The notes under the pieces: generated by a model
The model's database searches: none
What the model was told of the DNA's origin: nothing
What the model saw: the letters and a program-made list of their open reading frames with translations, nothing else
Program-made: the position numbers and the translations under genes
Assembly: GCF_004216905.1 (NCBI RefSeq)
Contig: NZ_SGXJ01000001.1
Location: forward strand, 124,001-188,000
Direction: 5' to 3'
Length of the DNA stretch: 64,000 bases
Source of the DNA: Kribbella sp. VKM Ac-2569
Lineage (GTDB): Bacteria > Actinomycetota > Actinomycetes > Propionibacteriales > Kribbellaceae
Shown: in pieces, positions 43,844-52,507 of the stretch
Layout: every line of letters starts with the position of its first letter
Numbering within the stretch: position 1 is the stretch's first letter

Positions 43844-45958
43844 CTATTTCGCGCCGGCGTTGGTCATCTGGCGGAGCTCCTTCTTCAGTTCGGAGATCTC
43901 GTCGCGGTAGCGGGCGGCGACCTCGAACTGGAGCTCGGCGGCGGCGTTGTGCATCTGGTCGGTCAGCTGCTGGATCAGGTCGGCCAGGTCGGACGACGGG
44001 AGCCCGCCGGCCAGTTCCTTCGCCTTCTCGCCGGCCTTCGCCTTGCCTCCACCCGGGACCGGCGCCTTGCCGCGCGACTGGGTGCGGCCGGAGCCGAGCA
44101 GCTCGGCAGTATCCGCGTCCTCGCGGGCCAGCATGTCGGTGATGTCGGCGATCTTCTTCCGCAGCGGCTGCGGGTCGACCCCCTGCTCCACGTTGTACGC
44201 GATCTGTTTCGCGCGCCGCCGGTTGGTCTCGTCGATCGCCTGCTCCATCGACGGGGTGATCTTGTCCGCGTACATGAACACCTGGCCGGAGACGTTTCGG
44301 GCGGCGCGGCCGATCGTCTGGATCAGCGAACGGCCCGACCGCAGGAAGCCTTCCTTGTCGGCGTCCAGGATCGCGACCAGCGACACCTCGGGCAGGTCCA
44401 GACCCTCACGGAGCAGGTTGATCCCGACGAGGACGTCGTACTCCCCCATCCGCAGCTCGCGCAGCAGCTCGACCCGGCGGAGCGTGTCGACCTCGCTGTG
44501 CAGATACCTGGTCCGGATCCCCATCTCGAGCAGGTAATCGGTCAGGTCCTCGGACATCTTCTTGGTGAGCGTGGTGACCAGGACCCGCTCGTCGCGCTCG
44601 ACCCGGAGCCGGATCTCGTGGATCAGGTCGTCGATCTGGCCCTTGGTCGGCTTCACGATCACCTCGGGGTCGACCAGACCGGTCGGCCGGATGAGCTGCT
44701 CGACGTACCCGTCGGACTTGTCCTGCTCGTACTGCCCCGGGGTCGCGGACAGGTACACGGTCTGGCCGATCCGCTCCAGGAACTCCTCCCAGCGCAGCGG
44801 CCGGTTGTCCATCGCCGACGGCAGCCGGAAGCCGTGCTCGACCAGGGTCCGCTTCCGGGACATGTCCCCTTCGTACATCCCGCCGATCTGCGGGACGGTC
44901 ACGTGCGACTCGTCGATGACCAGCACGAAGTCCTCGGGGAAGTAGTCCAGCAGACAGTGCGGCGCCGTACCGGCCTCGCGCCCGTCGGTGTGCCGCGAGT
45001 AGTTCTCGATCCCGGAACACGTCCCGATCTGCCGCATCATCTCGATGTCGTACGTCGTACGCATCCGGAGCCGCTGCGCCTCCAGCAGCTGCCCGCCGCG
45101 CTCGAGCTCGGCCAGCCGCTCCTCCAGCTCGGCCTCGATCGAGGTGATCGCACGCTCCATCCGCTCCGGCGCGGTCACGTAGTGCGTGGCGGCACCGATG
45201 TAGACCTCGTCCTCCTCGCTGATCACCTCACCGGTCAGCGGGTGCAGCGTCATCACCCGCTCGATCTCGTCACCGAAGAACTCCACCCGGACGGCGAGCT
45301 CCTGGTACACCGGGAAGACCTCGAGCGTGTCGCCGCGGACCCGGAACGTGCCGCGGGTCCCGGCCAGGTCGTTGCGCGCATACTGCACGCCGACCAGCTT
45401 GCGGAGCAGGCCGTCGCGGTCCATCTCGGTGCCGACCTTCACATGGATCATGCGGTTCAGGTACTCGTCGGCGGAGCCCAGGCCGTAGATACAGGAGACG
45501 GTCGCGACCACGATCACGTCACGGCGGGTCAGCAGCGACCAGGTCGCGGAGTGCCGCAGCCGCTCGACCTCCTCGTTGATCGAGGAGTCCTTCTCGATGT
45601 AGGTGTCCGTCTGCGGGACATACGCCTCGGGCTGGTAGTAGTCGTAGTACGACACGAAGTACTCGACGGCGTTGGCGGGGAAGAACTGCCGCAACTCGTT
45701 CGCGAACTGGGCGGCGAGCGTCTTGTTCGGCTGCAGGATCAGCATCGGGCGCTGGACCTTCTCGGCCAGCCAGGCGATCGTCGCGGTCTTACCCGTACCG
45801 GTGGCGCCCAGCAGCACCACGTCCTGCTCGCCGGCGTTGATCCGCCGCTCGAGGTCCGCGATCGCGGCCGGCTGGTCACCCGCCGGATCGAAGTCCGACA
45901 CCACCTTCAGCGGGGCGACCATACGCTGGAGATCCGAGACCTGTCTCATGCCCTCCAC
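43844..45958 (-). CDS. uvrB: Excinuclease ABC subunit B
   Basis: A 704-residue helicase-like nucleotide excision repair protein. Walker A GATGTGKT is at 51-58, the beta-hairpin region [27 protein letters not shown] follows, then DESH in [13 protein letters not shown], helicase motif [14 protein letters not shown], and the C-terminal UVR domain [23 protein letters not shown] that contacts UvrC. The start is GTG 45958 or ATG 45949. Only 38 bases separate it from the gene upstream, and I could not find the actinobacterial LexA box there. Confidence 0.97.
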   Translation of the reverse strand: MEGMRQVSDLQRMVAPLKVVSDFDPAGDQPAAIADLERRINAGEQDVVLLGATGTGKTATIAWLAEKVQRPMLILQPNKTLAAQFANELRQFFPANAVEYFVSYYDYYQPEAYVPQTDTYIEKDSSINEEVERLRHSATWSLLTRRDVIVVATVSCIYGLGSADEYLNRMIHVKVGTEMDRDGLLRKLVGVQYARNDLAGTRGTFRVRGDTLEVFPVYQELAVRVEFFGDEIERVMTLHPLTGEVISEEDEVYIGAATHYVTAPERMERAITSIEAELEERLAELERGGQLLEAQRLRMRTTYDIEMMRQIGTCSGIENYSRHTDGREAGTAPHCLLDYFPEDFVLVIDESHVTVPQIGGMYEGDMSRKRTLVEHGFRLPSAMDNRPLRWEEFLERIGQTVYLSATPGQYEQDKSDGYVEQLIRPTGLVDPEVIVKPTKGQIDDLIHEIRLRVERDERVLVTTLTKKMSEDLTDYLLEMGIRTRYLHSEVDTLRRVELLRELRMGEYDVLVGINLLREGLDLPEVSLVAILDADKEGFLRSGRSLIQTIGRAARNVSGQVFMYADKITPSMEQAIDETNRRRAKQIAYNVEQGVDPQPLRKKIADITDMLAREDADTAELLGSGRTQSRGKAPVPGGGKAKAGEKAKELAGGLPSSDLADLIQQLTDQMHNAAAELQFEVAARYRDEISELKKELRQMTNAGAK

Positions 45959-45996
45959 CGTACGGTCCCGCGCCGACAGTTTCTAAGAACCGCAGG

Positions 45997-46833
45997 TCAG
46001 AAGCTTTTGACCACGCTGTTGTTCATGTAGATCAGCTCGTTGACGCGGCGCGTGTAGACGCGGGTCTCAAGGGCCGCGTCGGTGGCGGTGGTGCGGTCGA
46101 ACTGATCCTGGTAGGCGGTCACGAAGCCCTGCATCGCGACCTTCTTGCCGTTCTTCGCGACCCAGTTGCCGGTGTAGAACACCGCGTAGCAGGCCTTGAT
46201 GTTCGGATTCGCCGGCTTGCAGGTGGTGCCCTTGCCGATCCGGACGCCCTCCATGCCGTTCGACTCGATGTCGACCAGGTGCTCGGCGAAGCCCTTCGCG
46301 TCGTACAACTCGGTCTGACGGACCCAGTAGTACCCGTCGATCAGCCCGCGCGCGTTGAACTGCTGCAGGATGTAGTTCTTCCCGCTCCTGGACTTGTCCC
46401 AGTCCGGCAGCCAGCCCTTGGACGGCGTGAACCAGATTCCCCAGCCGACCTGGACCCCGACGTCGTTCGGGCCCTTGGAGTCGTTCGGGGTCGGCGTCGG
46501 AGACGGCGTGTACATCGTGCGGCCGGTCGGCTCCGGCGACGACTGCGTGGACGGCTTGTCGTCCTTGCCGTTCACCATCAGCACGACGCCGACCGCGACC
46601 AGCAGCACCGCCACGATCGCGCCGGCCATGATGATCCACGGCGTCCGGTTCGACTTCTGCGGATGGCTCGGCCGACCCGGACCCGGACCCCAGCCGCCGC
46701 CGAAGCCACCACCGGCGGCGCCGCCGGGTTGCGCGGGCGGTCCCTGCTGCTGACCCTGCTGCGGCCCGGTGCCCCAACCGCCGGGAGCGGGTGCCGGCGG
46801 CGGGCCCGGCGGTGGACCGTACTGCTGACTCAT
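45997..46833 (-). CDS. Single-pass membrane protein, proline-rich cytoplasmic tail and PsbP/Mog1-like outer domain (paralog A)
   Basis: A 278-residue protein: residues 1-62 are Gly/Pro/Gln-rich and lack a signal peptide, a single helix (WIIMAGAIVAVLLVAVGVVLMV) spans about 66-87, and a Pro/Thr/Ser linker leads to a folded outer domain (about 125-278). That domain starts VGVQVGWGIWFTPSKGW and ends MNNSVVKSF, matching in layout the ends of the two upstream paralogs (SVIDSL, SVLQSQ). Two cysteines (CKPANPNIKAC) may form a disulfide. No function is known; the fold guess is tentative. It is the last gene of the PrsW operon, 31 bases after the previous stop. Confidence 0.75.
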   Translation of the reverse strand: MSQQYGPPPGPPPAPAPGGWGTGPQQGQQQGPPAQPGGAAGGGFGGGWGPGPGRPSHPQKSNRTPWIIMAGAIVAVLLVAVGVVLMVNGKDDKPSTQSSPEPTGRTMYTPSPTPTPNDSKGPNDVGVQVGWGIWFTPSKGWLPDWDKSRSGKNYILQQFNARGLIDGYYWVRQTELYDAKGFAEHLVDIESNGMEGVRIGKGTTCKPANPNIKACYAVFYTGNWVAKNGKKVAMQGFVTAYQDQFDRTTATDAALETRVYTRRVNELIYMNNSVVKSF

Positions 46834-46864
46834 AGTTGTTCCTCGCGGTAGTTCTGGGGATCCG

Positions 46865-47812
46865 TCACAGACTGTCGATCACGGACTTCTTCATGATCGC
46901 GGCGTCCGCGTCGGCCTTCTGGGCGAAGTCGACCCGGGTCCGGAAGTCCAGCGCGGTGACCACGTTGTCCTTGCGCCGGTACACCTCGACGGAGCCCTTC
47001 ACCTTGACGTCCTCGCCGTTCATCTTGGCTGTGGAGGTGTAGTCGATCGCGACGCACTCCACCAAGACGTCCTTCGGGCACGGCAGGTTCCGTACGTTGC
47101 CGAGCTGCGCGACCTCGTTCTCGGTCTCGCCCTCGACGATCCCGAGCAGGTAGGCGTTCGCGGTCACGTTCTGCTTCTGCCGGACCCAGAAGAACGCCCT
47201 CGCCTCGGCGTTCGGGCCTGGCGTGATGCCCGGCGGGTAGATCGCGACCTGTTTGCCGAGCTTCTCCCAGGTGACCGCGGCCCAGCCCTGGGCCGGGACG
47301 AGCGAGACGCCGAACCCGACCGGGAGCGCGTTCGGCGGCGGCTGGTACGACGATGCCGGCGCGGTCGGCGTACCGGCCGGCGGGCTCGGCGACTGGCCCG
47401 GGTCGGCCTTCTTGTCACCGCCGGACAGCGCCACCAGCACGACCGCGACCAGCGCGACCACGAGCAGGCCGGCGCCGATCGGGATCAGCAGCGGCGGGAC
47501 GGAGAAACCCTTCTTCTCCGGCGGCGGGCGGCGCAACGACGGCGGACCGACCTTGTCGCCCCACGCCGACGAGGTCTGCGTCGCCGGACCAGAACCAGAT
47601 CCAGGACCGGACCCAGGACCAGACCCCGGGCCGGGTCCAGGACCCGGTCCGGGCGCGCCGCCGTCACCCCAGGGCGACGGCGGTGGCGTCACCTCGAGGT
47701 CCCACGGCGACGGCGGGAGCTGGTCCTCCGGCTCGTCGGTCTCGTCCGGGTCCGGTCCGGTCTGGTTGACCCAGGGGTTACCGCCGGTCCCCTTGTCTCG
47801 CTTTCCGCTCAC
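46865..47812 (-). CDS. Single-pass membrane protein, proline-rich cytoplasmic tail and PsbP/Mog1-like outer domain (paralog B)
   Basis: A 315-residue protein with the same plan as its neighbours: a Pro/Gly/Ser-rich N-terminal tail (with a GPGPGPGSGPGSG run near 52-75), one membrane helix (PLLIPIGAGLLVVALVAVVLVAL, about 105-127), a Pro-rich linker, and an outer domain of about 155 residues beginning LPVGFGVSLVPAQGWAAVTW and ending MKKSVIDSL. Cysteines in LPCPKDVLVECVAIDY occupy the place of the pair in paralog A. ATG overlaps the previous stop as ATGA. Not recognised beyond this architecture. Confidence 0.75.
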   Translation of the reverse strand: MSGKRDKGTGGNPWVNQTGPDPDETDEPEDQLPPSPWDLEVTPPPSPWGDGGAPGPGPGPGPGSGPGSGPGSGSGPATQTSSAWGDKVGPPSLRRPPPEKKGFSVPPLLIPIGAGLLVVALVAVVLVALSGGDKKADPGQSPSPPAGTPTAPASSYQPPPNALPVGFGVSLVPAQGWAAVTWEKLGKQVAIYPPGITPGPNAEARAFFWVRQKQNVTANAYLLGIVEGETENEVAQLGNVRNLPCPKDVLVECVAIDYTSTAKMNGEDVKVKGSVEVYRRKDNVVTALDFRTRVDFAQKADADAAIMKKSVIDSL

Positions 47813-48858
47813 TGACTCTGCAGCACCGACTTCAGCATGGCCGTGGTGTCCGGGTCGAGCGTCGAGAGCTTGTCCTTGCGCCCGTACGCCCTGGCGACGG
47901 TGAACACCCCGTCCTCCCGCTCCACCACGGCGACGAACCCGACGACCGCGAGGCTGCCGCTCTGGCTGCTCTGCATACCGGAGTACGACTGGGTGAGCAG
48001 GGTCTTGACCGGGGTCTTGTCTTCCGGACCCGGTGTCGTCGTCTTGACCTGACCGGTCTTGACCGAGGACAGGCTCTTGGTGTCGGTCTTGAGGACCTGG
48101 GGCAGCAGCGCCGCTGCGCTGGCACCCGACACCTTCGCGGCCTGGACCATGAAGACACCCTCGCCCTGCTTGACCAGGACGACGCCCTTGAACCCGTCGA
48201 CGCTCTTGCGGATGTATCCCGTCTGCGGCTTCACGTAGACGCCCTCGGCGACCTCGATGCCCTCGTCGCCGCCGTTCGGCTCCGTGGTCGGCTCCGTGGT
48301 CGGCGAGCCGGTGGGCTCGGCAGTCGGCTCACCGGTGGGCTCGCCTGTCGGTTCGCTCGTGGGTTCGCCTGTGGGTTCGCCGGTCGGCTGCGACGTCGTC
48401 GGGGTCGGAGTCGGGTCGGCCTGCTCGTCGTCGCCGCCCTTGAAGACCAGGGCGAGCACGACGCCGATGATCGCCACGACGGCGAACGCACCGCCGGCGA
48501 TCATCAGGGTCTTGCCGCTGCCGCCACCGCCACTACGCGGAGGCTGGTTCCACTGCTGCTGGCCGCCGTACTGCGGCTGCTGCCCGGGGAAGCCCTGCTG
48601 CTGGCCGGGATACCCCTGCTGCTGGCCCGGGTAGCCCTGCTGCGGCTGCTGGCCAGGAAACGCCTGCGGTTGCCCCTGCTGCGGGTACGGCGGCTGCTGG
48701 CCGTACCCCGGCTGCTGCGGCTGTCCATAGCCAGGCTGCTGACCCGGCTGCTGCGGCTGACCTGGCTGCTGGCCGTACCCGGGCTGCTGCCCGTAGCCAG
48801 GCTGCTGACCGGGCTGCTGCCCCGGCTGGCCACCGTACGGCGGCTGCTGGTTGCTCAT
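47809..48858 (-). CDS. Single-pass membrane protein with QPGYGQ-repeat tail (paralog C)
   Basis: A 349-residue protein. Residues 1-105 are a low-complexity tail of QQPGYGQ/PGQQQGY repeats, followed by a membrane helix (TLMIAGGAFAVVAIIGVVLALVF, about 118-140), a PTGEPTGEPT-type linker (about 150-195) and an outer domain starting EVAEGVYVKPQTGYI and ending MLKSVLQSQ. The tail resembles the Gly/Pro/Gln-rich tails of actinobacterial membrane-anchored proteins that may phase-separate or be kinase targets; that is speculative. ATG at 48858 overlaps the PrsW-like stop as ATGA and has GGGAG upstream. Confidence 0.78.
   Translation of the reverse strand: MSNQQPPYGGQPGQQPGQQPGYGQQPGYGQQPGQPQQPGQQPGYGQPQQPGYGQQPPYPQQGQPQAFPGQQPQQGYPGQQQGYPGQQQGFPGQQPQYGGQQQWNQPPRSGGGGSGKTLMIAGGAFAVVAIIGVVLALVFKGGDDEQADPTPTPTTSQPTGEPTGEPTSEPTGEPTGEPTAEPTGSPTTEPTTEPNGGDEGIEVAEGVYVKPQTGYIRKSVDGFKGVVLVKQGEGVFMVQAAKVSGASAAALLPQVLKTDTKSLSSVKTGQVKTTTPGPEDKTPVKTLLTQSYSGMQSSQSGSLAVVGFVAVVEREDGVFTVARAYGRKDKLSTLDPDTTAMLKSVLQSQ
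48262..48840 (-). repeat. Low-complexity coding repeats in paralog C
   Basis: Two degenerate tandem arrays lie in one gene: about 48270-48400 encodes repeated (P)TGEPTGEP/TSEP units, and about 48550-48840 encodes repeated PGQQ/PGYGQQ units built on CTGCTGGCC-like codons. They are protein-level linkers, not a CRISPR or satellite array. Confidence 0.75.
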
Positions 48859-50060
48859 GCTTGCGTCTCCCCAGTCGTCGCTTCGTACCCACTGGCGCCC
48901 GTCGCGGCTGTCACCCCGCGGGCGGACTTCGGTACGGATCGCACCGAGTTGCCGCACGCCGAGCAGAAGTCCGAGTGCGGGAGCAGCGGCATCTCACAGC
49001 GCGAGCAGAACGCCAGATCGCCGGACGCGTGGTTGGAACCACCCCGGGCGGCCGACTCCAGCGCAGCCTCCAGGAGGCCCTTGTGGAGCACGGTCCGGAC
49101 CCGGATGATCAGCGCGCCGAGCAGCAACAGACCCCAGACGACGCCGAGGATCGCGCCGATCGTCGAGCCGCGACCGCCGACGAAGCCGAGCAGGTAGATG
49201 CCGCCCTGGAACAGCGCGTTCACCGCCATCGCCTGCAGCAGGCCGCCGACCCAGCGCGGCGTGAAACCGTCGTACTTCTCGCCGAGGCCGGAGAACTCCG
49301 CGCCGGCGAGGCCGGTCGCCGAGCCGTACACCAGCGGCTTGATGAAGCCGTGCAGCACGACGATCGAGATCCAGGTCCCGGCGCTGCTGCCCGGACCGGC
49401 GAAGCCGCCGCTGATCCAGCCCCAGTGCAGCACCAGCGTCTCGAAGCACGCGTAGCCGACACCGGCGACCACACCGAAGGTGAAGCCGTCCATCAGGTCG
49501 TCGTACCGCGGCCGCGATGCGAGGTAGAGCGGGCCGATCTGCCGGATCAGCTCCGACACGACCGGCACCAGGAGGAGCACGATCAGCAGGTCCCGCAAGG
49601 ACGGCCCGGAGCGGTTCTCGCCGATCGTGGCGATCGACAGCCCCACCTTGTCCGACCAGATCCAGGTGAACAGCGCCGCGAGTACGCCGGTCAGCACGAA
49701 GGCCGCGGCGACCACCGGGATCGGCTCGTCCTCCCAGAGGTTCACGTCGTACAAGTAGATGATGTAGACGATCGGGATCGCGAAGGCCGCGATCATGATC
49801 GCCACCGGCAGCGCGCCGAGGGCGGCTGTCACCACGGTCAGCAGCAGGGCGATGCCGAGCGCGACCTTGTAGGTGTACGGCTGTGTGCCGGACCCCTGCG
49901 GCATGATCGTCGAAACCAGTTTGAACGAGGCCACGGCCTCGTCGGGCCTGGCGGCGTACGCGTTCTTCCGCTCGGAGTCCCCGGTGCGCATGTCGTTGCC
50001 ACAGTGATGGCAGAAGTGCGACACCTCGGGGACGTCAGAGCTGCAGCGCGGGCAAACCAC
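48855..50060 (-). CDS. PrsW-like intramembrane protease with N- and C-terminal zinc ribbons
   Basis: A 401-residue membrane protein. Residues 1-25 form a zinc ribbon (C3, C6, C17, C20 in CPRC and CHHC). About eight hydrophobic helices follow with the three PrsW landmarks: VVSELIRQIGPLY, where the usual EE pair is SE; DGFTFGVVAGVGYACFETLVLHWG; and ISIVVLHGFIKPLVYG with the conserved His. A second ribbon (CSRC ... CSAC) lies near residue 365. PrsW is a metal-dependent membrane protease that cleaves anti-sigma factors in Bacillus. GTG start with GGGAGGAAGG upstream. It is coupled by ATGA to three single-pass membrane proteins that could be its substrates or partners. Confidence 0.87.
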   Translation of the reverse strand: MVCPRCSSDVPEVSHFCHHCGNDMRTGDSERKNAYAARPDEAVASFKLVSTIMPQGSGTQPYTYKVALGIALLLTVVTAALGALPVAIMIAAFAIPIVYIIYLYDVNLWEDEPIPVVAAAFVLTGVLAALFTWIWSDKVGLSIATIGENRSGPSLRDLLIVLLLVPVVSELIRQIGPLYLASRPRYDDLMDGFTFGVVAGVGYACFETLVLHWGWISGGFAGPGSSAGTWISIVVLHGFIKPLVYGSATGLAGAEFSGLGEKYDGFTPRWVGGLLQAMAVNALFQGGIYLLGFVGGRGSTIGAILGVVWGLLLLGALIIRVRTVLHKGLLEAALESAARGGSNHASGDLAFCSRCEMPLLPHSDFCSACGNSVRSVPKSARGVTAATGASGYEATTGETQA

Positions 50061-50195
50061 GCCTTCCTCCCAACGTCGGACGTCCGGACCGGCACGGGGT
50101 GCGCCGACCGTGTCCGGCCCTGGGGCATGCCTCGGGCCGAACCGGGACAGATTCTCGTACAGGCGGTCCCGGATGCATCATTTCCCGCGCAAGGG

Positions 50196-50813
50196 TCACC
50201 TTTTCGTGTCCGGACCGTGGCCTTGGCGGTGTTCGAGTGTGTCCCACACCTCGTCCAGGCGGCGATCCAGGTCGGCCAGGCTTCCGGAGTTGCCGACCAC
50301 GACGTCCGCGGCCGCGAGCCGGTCGTCCCGCGACGCCTGGCTGGCGATCCGTTGTTTCGCTTCCTCGTCAGTCATTCCACGCTGCGCGGTCAGGCGCTGC
50401 ACCTGGACCTCCACCGGTACGTCGACCACCAGTACTACGTCGAACCGGTCGGCCTGACCGGTCTCGACCAGCAGCGGGATGTCGTGCACCACGATTGCGT
50501 CCGCCGCCGCACCGGCCTCGATCTCGGCCGCCCGCGCCCGGACCCGGGGATGGATGATCGCCTCCAGCTTCCGCCGGGCGGTCTCGTCGCCGAACACGAT
50601 CTTCCCGAGCGCCGGCCGGTCCAGCTCGCCGTCGGCCGTCAGTACGCCGGGACCGAACGCATCGACGACCTCCGCGAGACCGTCGGTCCCCCGCGCGACC
50701 ACCTCCCGCGCGAGCACATCGGAGTCGATCACCACGGCACCCCGCTCGGCCAGCCGCGACGACACCGCACTCTTCCCGGCACCGATCCCGCCAGTCAGTC
50801 CCACTCTCAGCAC
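50196..50813 (-). CDS. coaE: Dephospho-CoA kinase
   Basis: A 205-residue enzyme that phosphorylates dephospho-CoA at the 3' ribose hydroxyl, the last step of CoA synthesis. The P-loop GLTGGIGAGKS is at residues 5-15. VIDSDVLAREVV, HPRVRARAAEI and VVDVPVEVQVQRLTAQRGMTDEEAKQRIASQA are family-typical. Length is normal for a stand-alone CoaE without the GrpB extension. In actinobacteria coaE is commonly near rpsA; here a haloperoxidase-like gene stands between them. Confidence 0.95.
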   Translation of the reverse strand: MLRVGLTGGIGAGKSAVSSRLAERGAVVIDSDVLAREVVARGTDGLAEVVDAFGPGVLTADGELDRPALGKIVFGDETARRKLEAIIHPRVRARAAEIEAGAAADAIVVHDIPLLVETGQADRFDVVLVVDVPVEVQVQRLTAQRGMTDEEAKQRIASQASRDDRLAAADVVVGNSGSLADLDRRLDEVWDTLEHRQGHGPDTKR

Positions 50814-50914
50814 CGTCGCAGCCTACCGACCCGGTTCGGGCAGCAGTTGAGCCGTCCGGGCCGGACAATCGGAGGGCAGGCAACCGAGGAGCACGGCGTG
50901 CTCACCCGCAAGCA

Positions 50915-50945
50915 GCCTCCCGCACCCGGTAAGGGCGCGGGAGGC
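50915..50945 (-). terminator. Hairpin after the second haloperoxidase-like gene
   Basis: GCCTCCCGC (50915-50923) pairs with GCGGGAGGC (50937-50945). The stem extends inward by three more pairs across one A/C mismatch to a GGTAA loop. It starts nine bases after the gene's stop on the minus strand. Confidence 0.7.
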
Positions 50946-50953
50946 CGGTCCGG

Positions 50954-52330
50954 CTAGTGGCGTGGTTGCAGGTAGTTGCGGACGACCAGCTGACCGATCT
51001 TCGTTCCGTGTTCCTCGCCTTCGGTCGTGGCGTGCTTGAAATGGAACCCGACCATGACTCGTGAGCGGGCGTTCTCGGCAGATGCCTGCGAGAACCTGGT
51101 GAAGTGACGCATCACCGGGTTGGCGTCGGTACAGGTACTACCGGGCAACACGGTGAAGCTGCACAGCGAGAAGTCCATCCGGTCGGTCTTGAAGAACCCT
51201 CGGAGTACGGCGGCCGCCGCGCCGCCCTCGACGCTGTGGCCGGAGTCGTGCTCGGGGACCGGCGGTGTGGTCACCAGCGGGGTCCAGGTCGGATCCTGCG
51301 CAGTGGCGTCGTTGCCGTCCGTCGCGCCCAGCTGAATCGCGGTCACCGGCCGCCAGAACAGCAGCTCGTACTTCACGGCGAAGGTCGCGATGTAGCCGTC
51401 GGTCAGGGCCAGATCGAGCAGACCGAACAGGCGTGCACTCTGCCAGAGATCCAGGTGCCGGCCGGTGGCCAACTGACGGGCAAGCCGGTTCCACAGCAAC
51501 GGCGAGCTCTCCACCCAGAACCTGGCCATCTCGGTCTCGTCGGCGGTCCGGGCACTAGGCGTGGTCACGCCGTCGCCGCCCAGACGTTTCACCTCGTTGT
51601 AGTCGGCGGCGTACTCGGCCGAGTCGAGCGCGAACGGCGGTGCCACCGGGAACTGCTCGACGGACCGGAGCGCGAAGGGTTGCACCTCTCCCCACGTGGG
51701 GGCGAAGGCGAACGGCGTACCAGGAGTGAACCGGTACTCGCCGGGATTGACGCCTTGCGGGAAGTCGGAGCCGATCAGCGGCACCTCGGAGGCTCCATCG
51801 TCCGCACGCCTGGCGAGGATGGTGTACGCCGACTTCTTGCCGAGGGCGACACCGGCCAGCTTCGCCGTACTGTCCGGAATCGCTGCCAGTTCCGAGGTGT
51901 AGGCCGTCTCGACACCGGTGATAGCGGCGCTCGTGTCGGTGAACGGTGGCGTGAGGTCCGTCAGCGCGCCGACCAACGCTGTCCTCGCGGCAGCAGCGAC
52001 GGCGGCCTCCGGGGACGCACCCCGCGCACGACCGTGGAACGCATAGGCCTGTGAGCGCGGTTGAATGGCGTTCAGCGCGTCGTGGATGGCGATGTGCATC
52101 ATCGCGTACATGCGCGACTCGTGCAGCGGATTGTCGGTCGGTGCGAGATGAGTCGCCAGTGCGGCGGTCGCTGCGGTGGCGTTCCACCTGACCACCGCGT
52201 TGTCACTGGTCGCGGCCGGGCCGCTCGGTGCAGCGTCCGCGGCTCCGTTGGCCGGTGTGAGCAGCGCGAGCAGCAGAATCGCTCCGACCGCAATTCTGGC
52301 GCGGGACAGGACAATGCGTTTTCTGGCCAC
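50954..52330 (-). CDS. Secreted vanadium haloperoxidase-like / PAP2-superfamily protein (second paralog)
   Basis: A 458-residue exported protein with a Sec signal (KRIVLSRARIAVGAILLLALLTPANGAADA, cleavage near residue 30). Active-site blocks parallel those of the 34475 paralog: KYELLFWRPVTAIQLG (about 318), EHDSGHSVEGGAAAAVL (about 362) and RVMVGFHFKHATTEG (about 422), supplying Lys, Arg, Ser-Gly-His and Arg...His for vanadate or phosphate. It keeps the conserved VRWNATAATAALATHL start. GTG at 52330 has AAGGGGGG seven bases upstream; an upstream ATG at 52363 lacks one. It is inserted between coaE and rpsA with its own promoter and terminator. Confidence 0.87.
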   Translation of the reverse strand: MARKRIVLSRARIAVGAILLLALLTPANGAADAAPSGPAATSDNAVVRWNATAATAALATHLAPTDNPLHESRMYAMMHIAIHDALNAIQPRSQAYAFHGRARGASPEAAVAAAARTALVGALTDLTPPFTDTSAAITGVETAYTSELAAIPDSTAKLAGVALGKKSAYTILARRADDGASEVPLIGSDFPQGVNPGEYRFTPGTPFAFAPTWGEVQPFALRSVEQFPVAPPFALDSAEYAADYNEVKRLGGDGVTTPSARTADETEMARFWVESSPLLWNRLARQLATGRHLDLWQSARLFGLLDLALTDGYIATFAVKYELLFWRPVTAIQLGATDGNDATAQDPTWTPLVTTPPVPEHDSGHSVEGGAAAAVLRGFFKTDRMDFSLCSFTVLPGSTCTDANPVMRHFTRFSQASAENARSRVMVGFHFKHATTEGEEHGTKIGQLVVRNYLQPRH

Positions 52331-52384
52331 GACAGGGCCCCCCTTGTGAAAGGCCCGGAGCATCGGATCACGGGCCTTGCCCCG

Positions 52385-52435
52385 ACGCTATGAGCCGCCA
52401 CTGCGACGGTCAATGCGTCGTGTCAATGCGTCGTG
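52385..52435 (-). promoter_or_regulatory. Promoter of the second haloperoxidase-like gene with tandem repeat
   Basis: On the minus strand TTGACC (52413-52408) and TAGCGT (52390-52385) are exactly 17 bases apart. A 13-base sequence TCAATGCGTCGTG is present twice in tandem on the plus strand (52410-52422 and 52423-52435), the inner copy overlapping the -35. Direct repeats at this place suggest activator or repressor half-sites spaced 13 bases apart. Confidence 0.55.
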
Positions 52436-52441
52436 GACGTG

Positions 52442-52480
52442 CGAGACCCCCGCACCCAGTACGGGGATGCGGGGGTCTCG
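52442..52480 (-). terminator. rpsA terminator
   Basis: CGAGACCCCCGCA (52442-52454) and TGCGGGGGTCTCG (52468-52480) form a perfect 13-base stem around 13 bases, 27 bases after the rpsA stop on the minus strand. It is a strong GC-rich factor-independent-type hairpin without a long U-run. Confidence 0.8.
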
Positions 52481-52507
52481 GGTCCAGCTACTACCGGTTC
52501 AGGGAGA

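Noticed and set aside
45959-45996. LexA/SOS box expected before uvrB
   Set aside because: I looked for the TCGAAC-type dyad in this gap and in the adjoining bases and did not find it; SOS control cannot be claimed.
43949-46030. Long plus-strand open frame opposite uvrB
   Set aside because: uvrB is complete with all motifs; the opposite frame has no start signal and low-complexity acidic/basic composition.
48500-48850. Repeats considered as a CRISPR or satellite array
   Set aside because: Units are short, degenerate and in frame, encoding a PGQQ/PGYGQ protein tail; there are no spacers of constant length.
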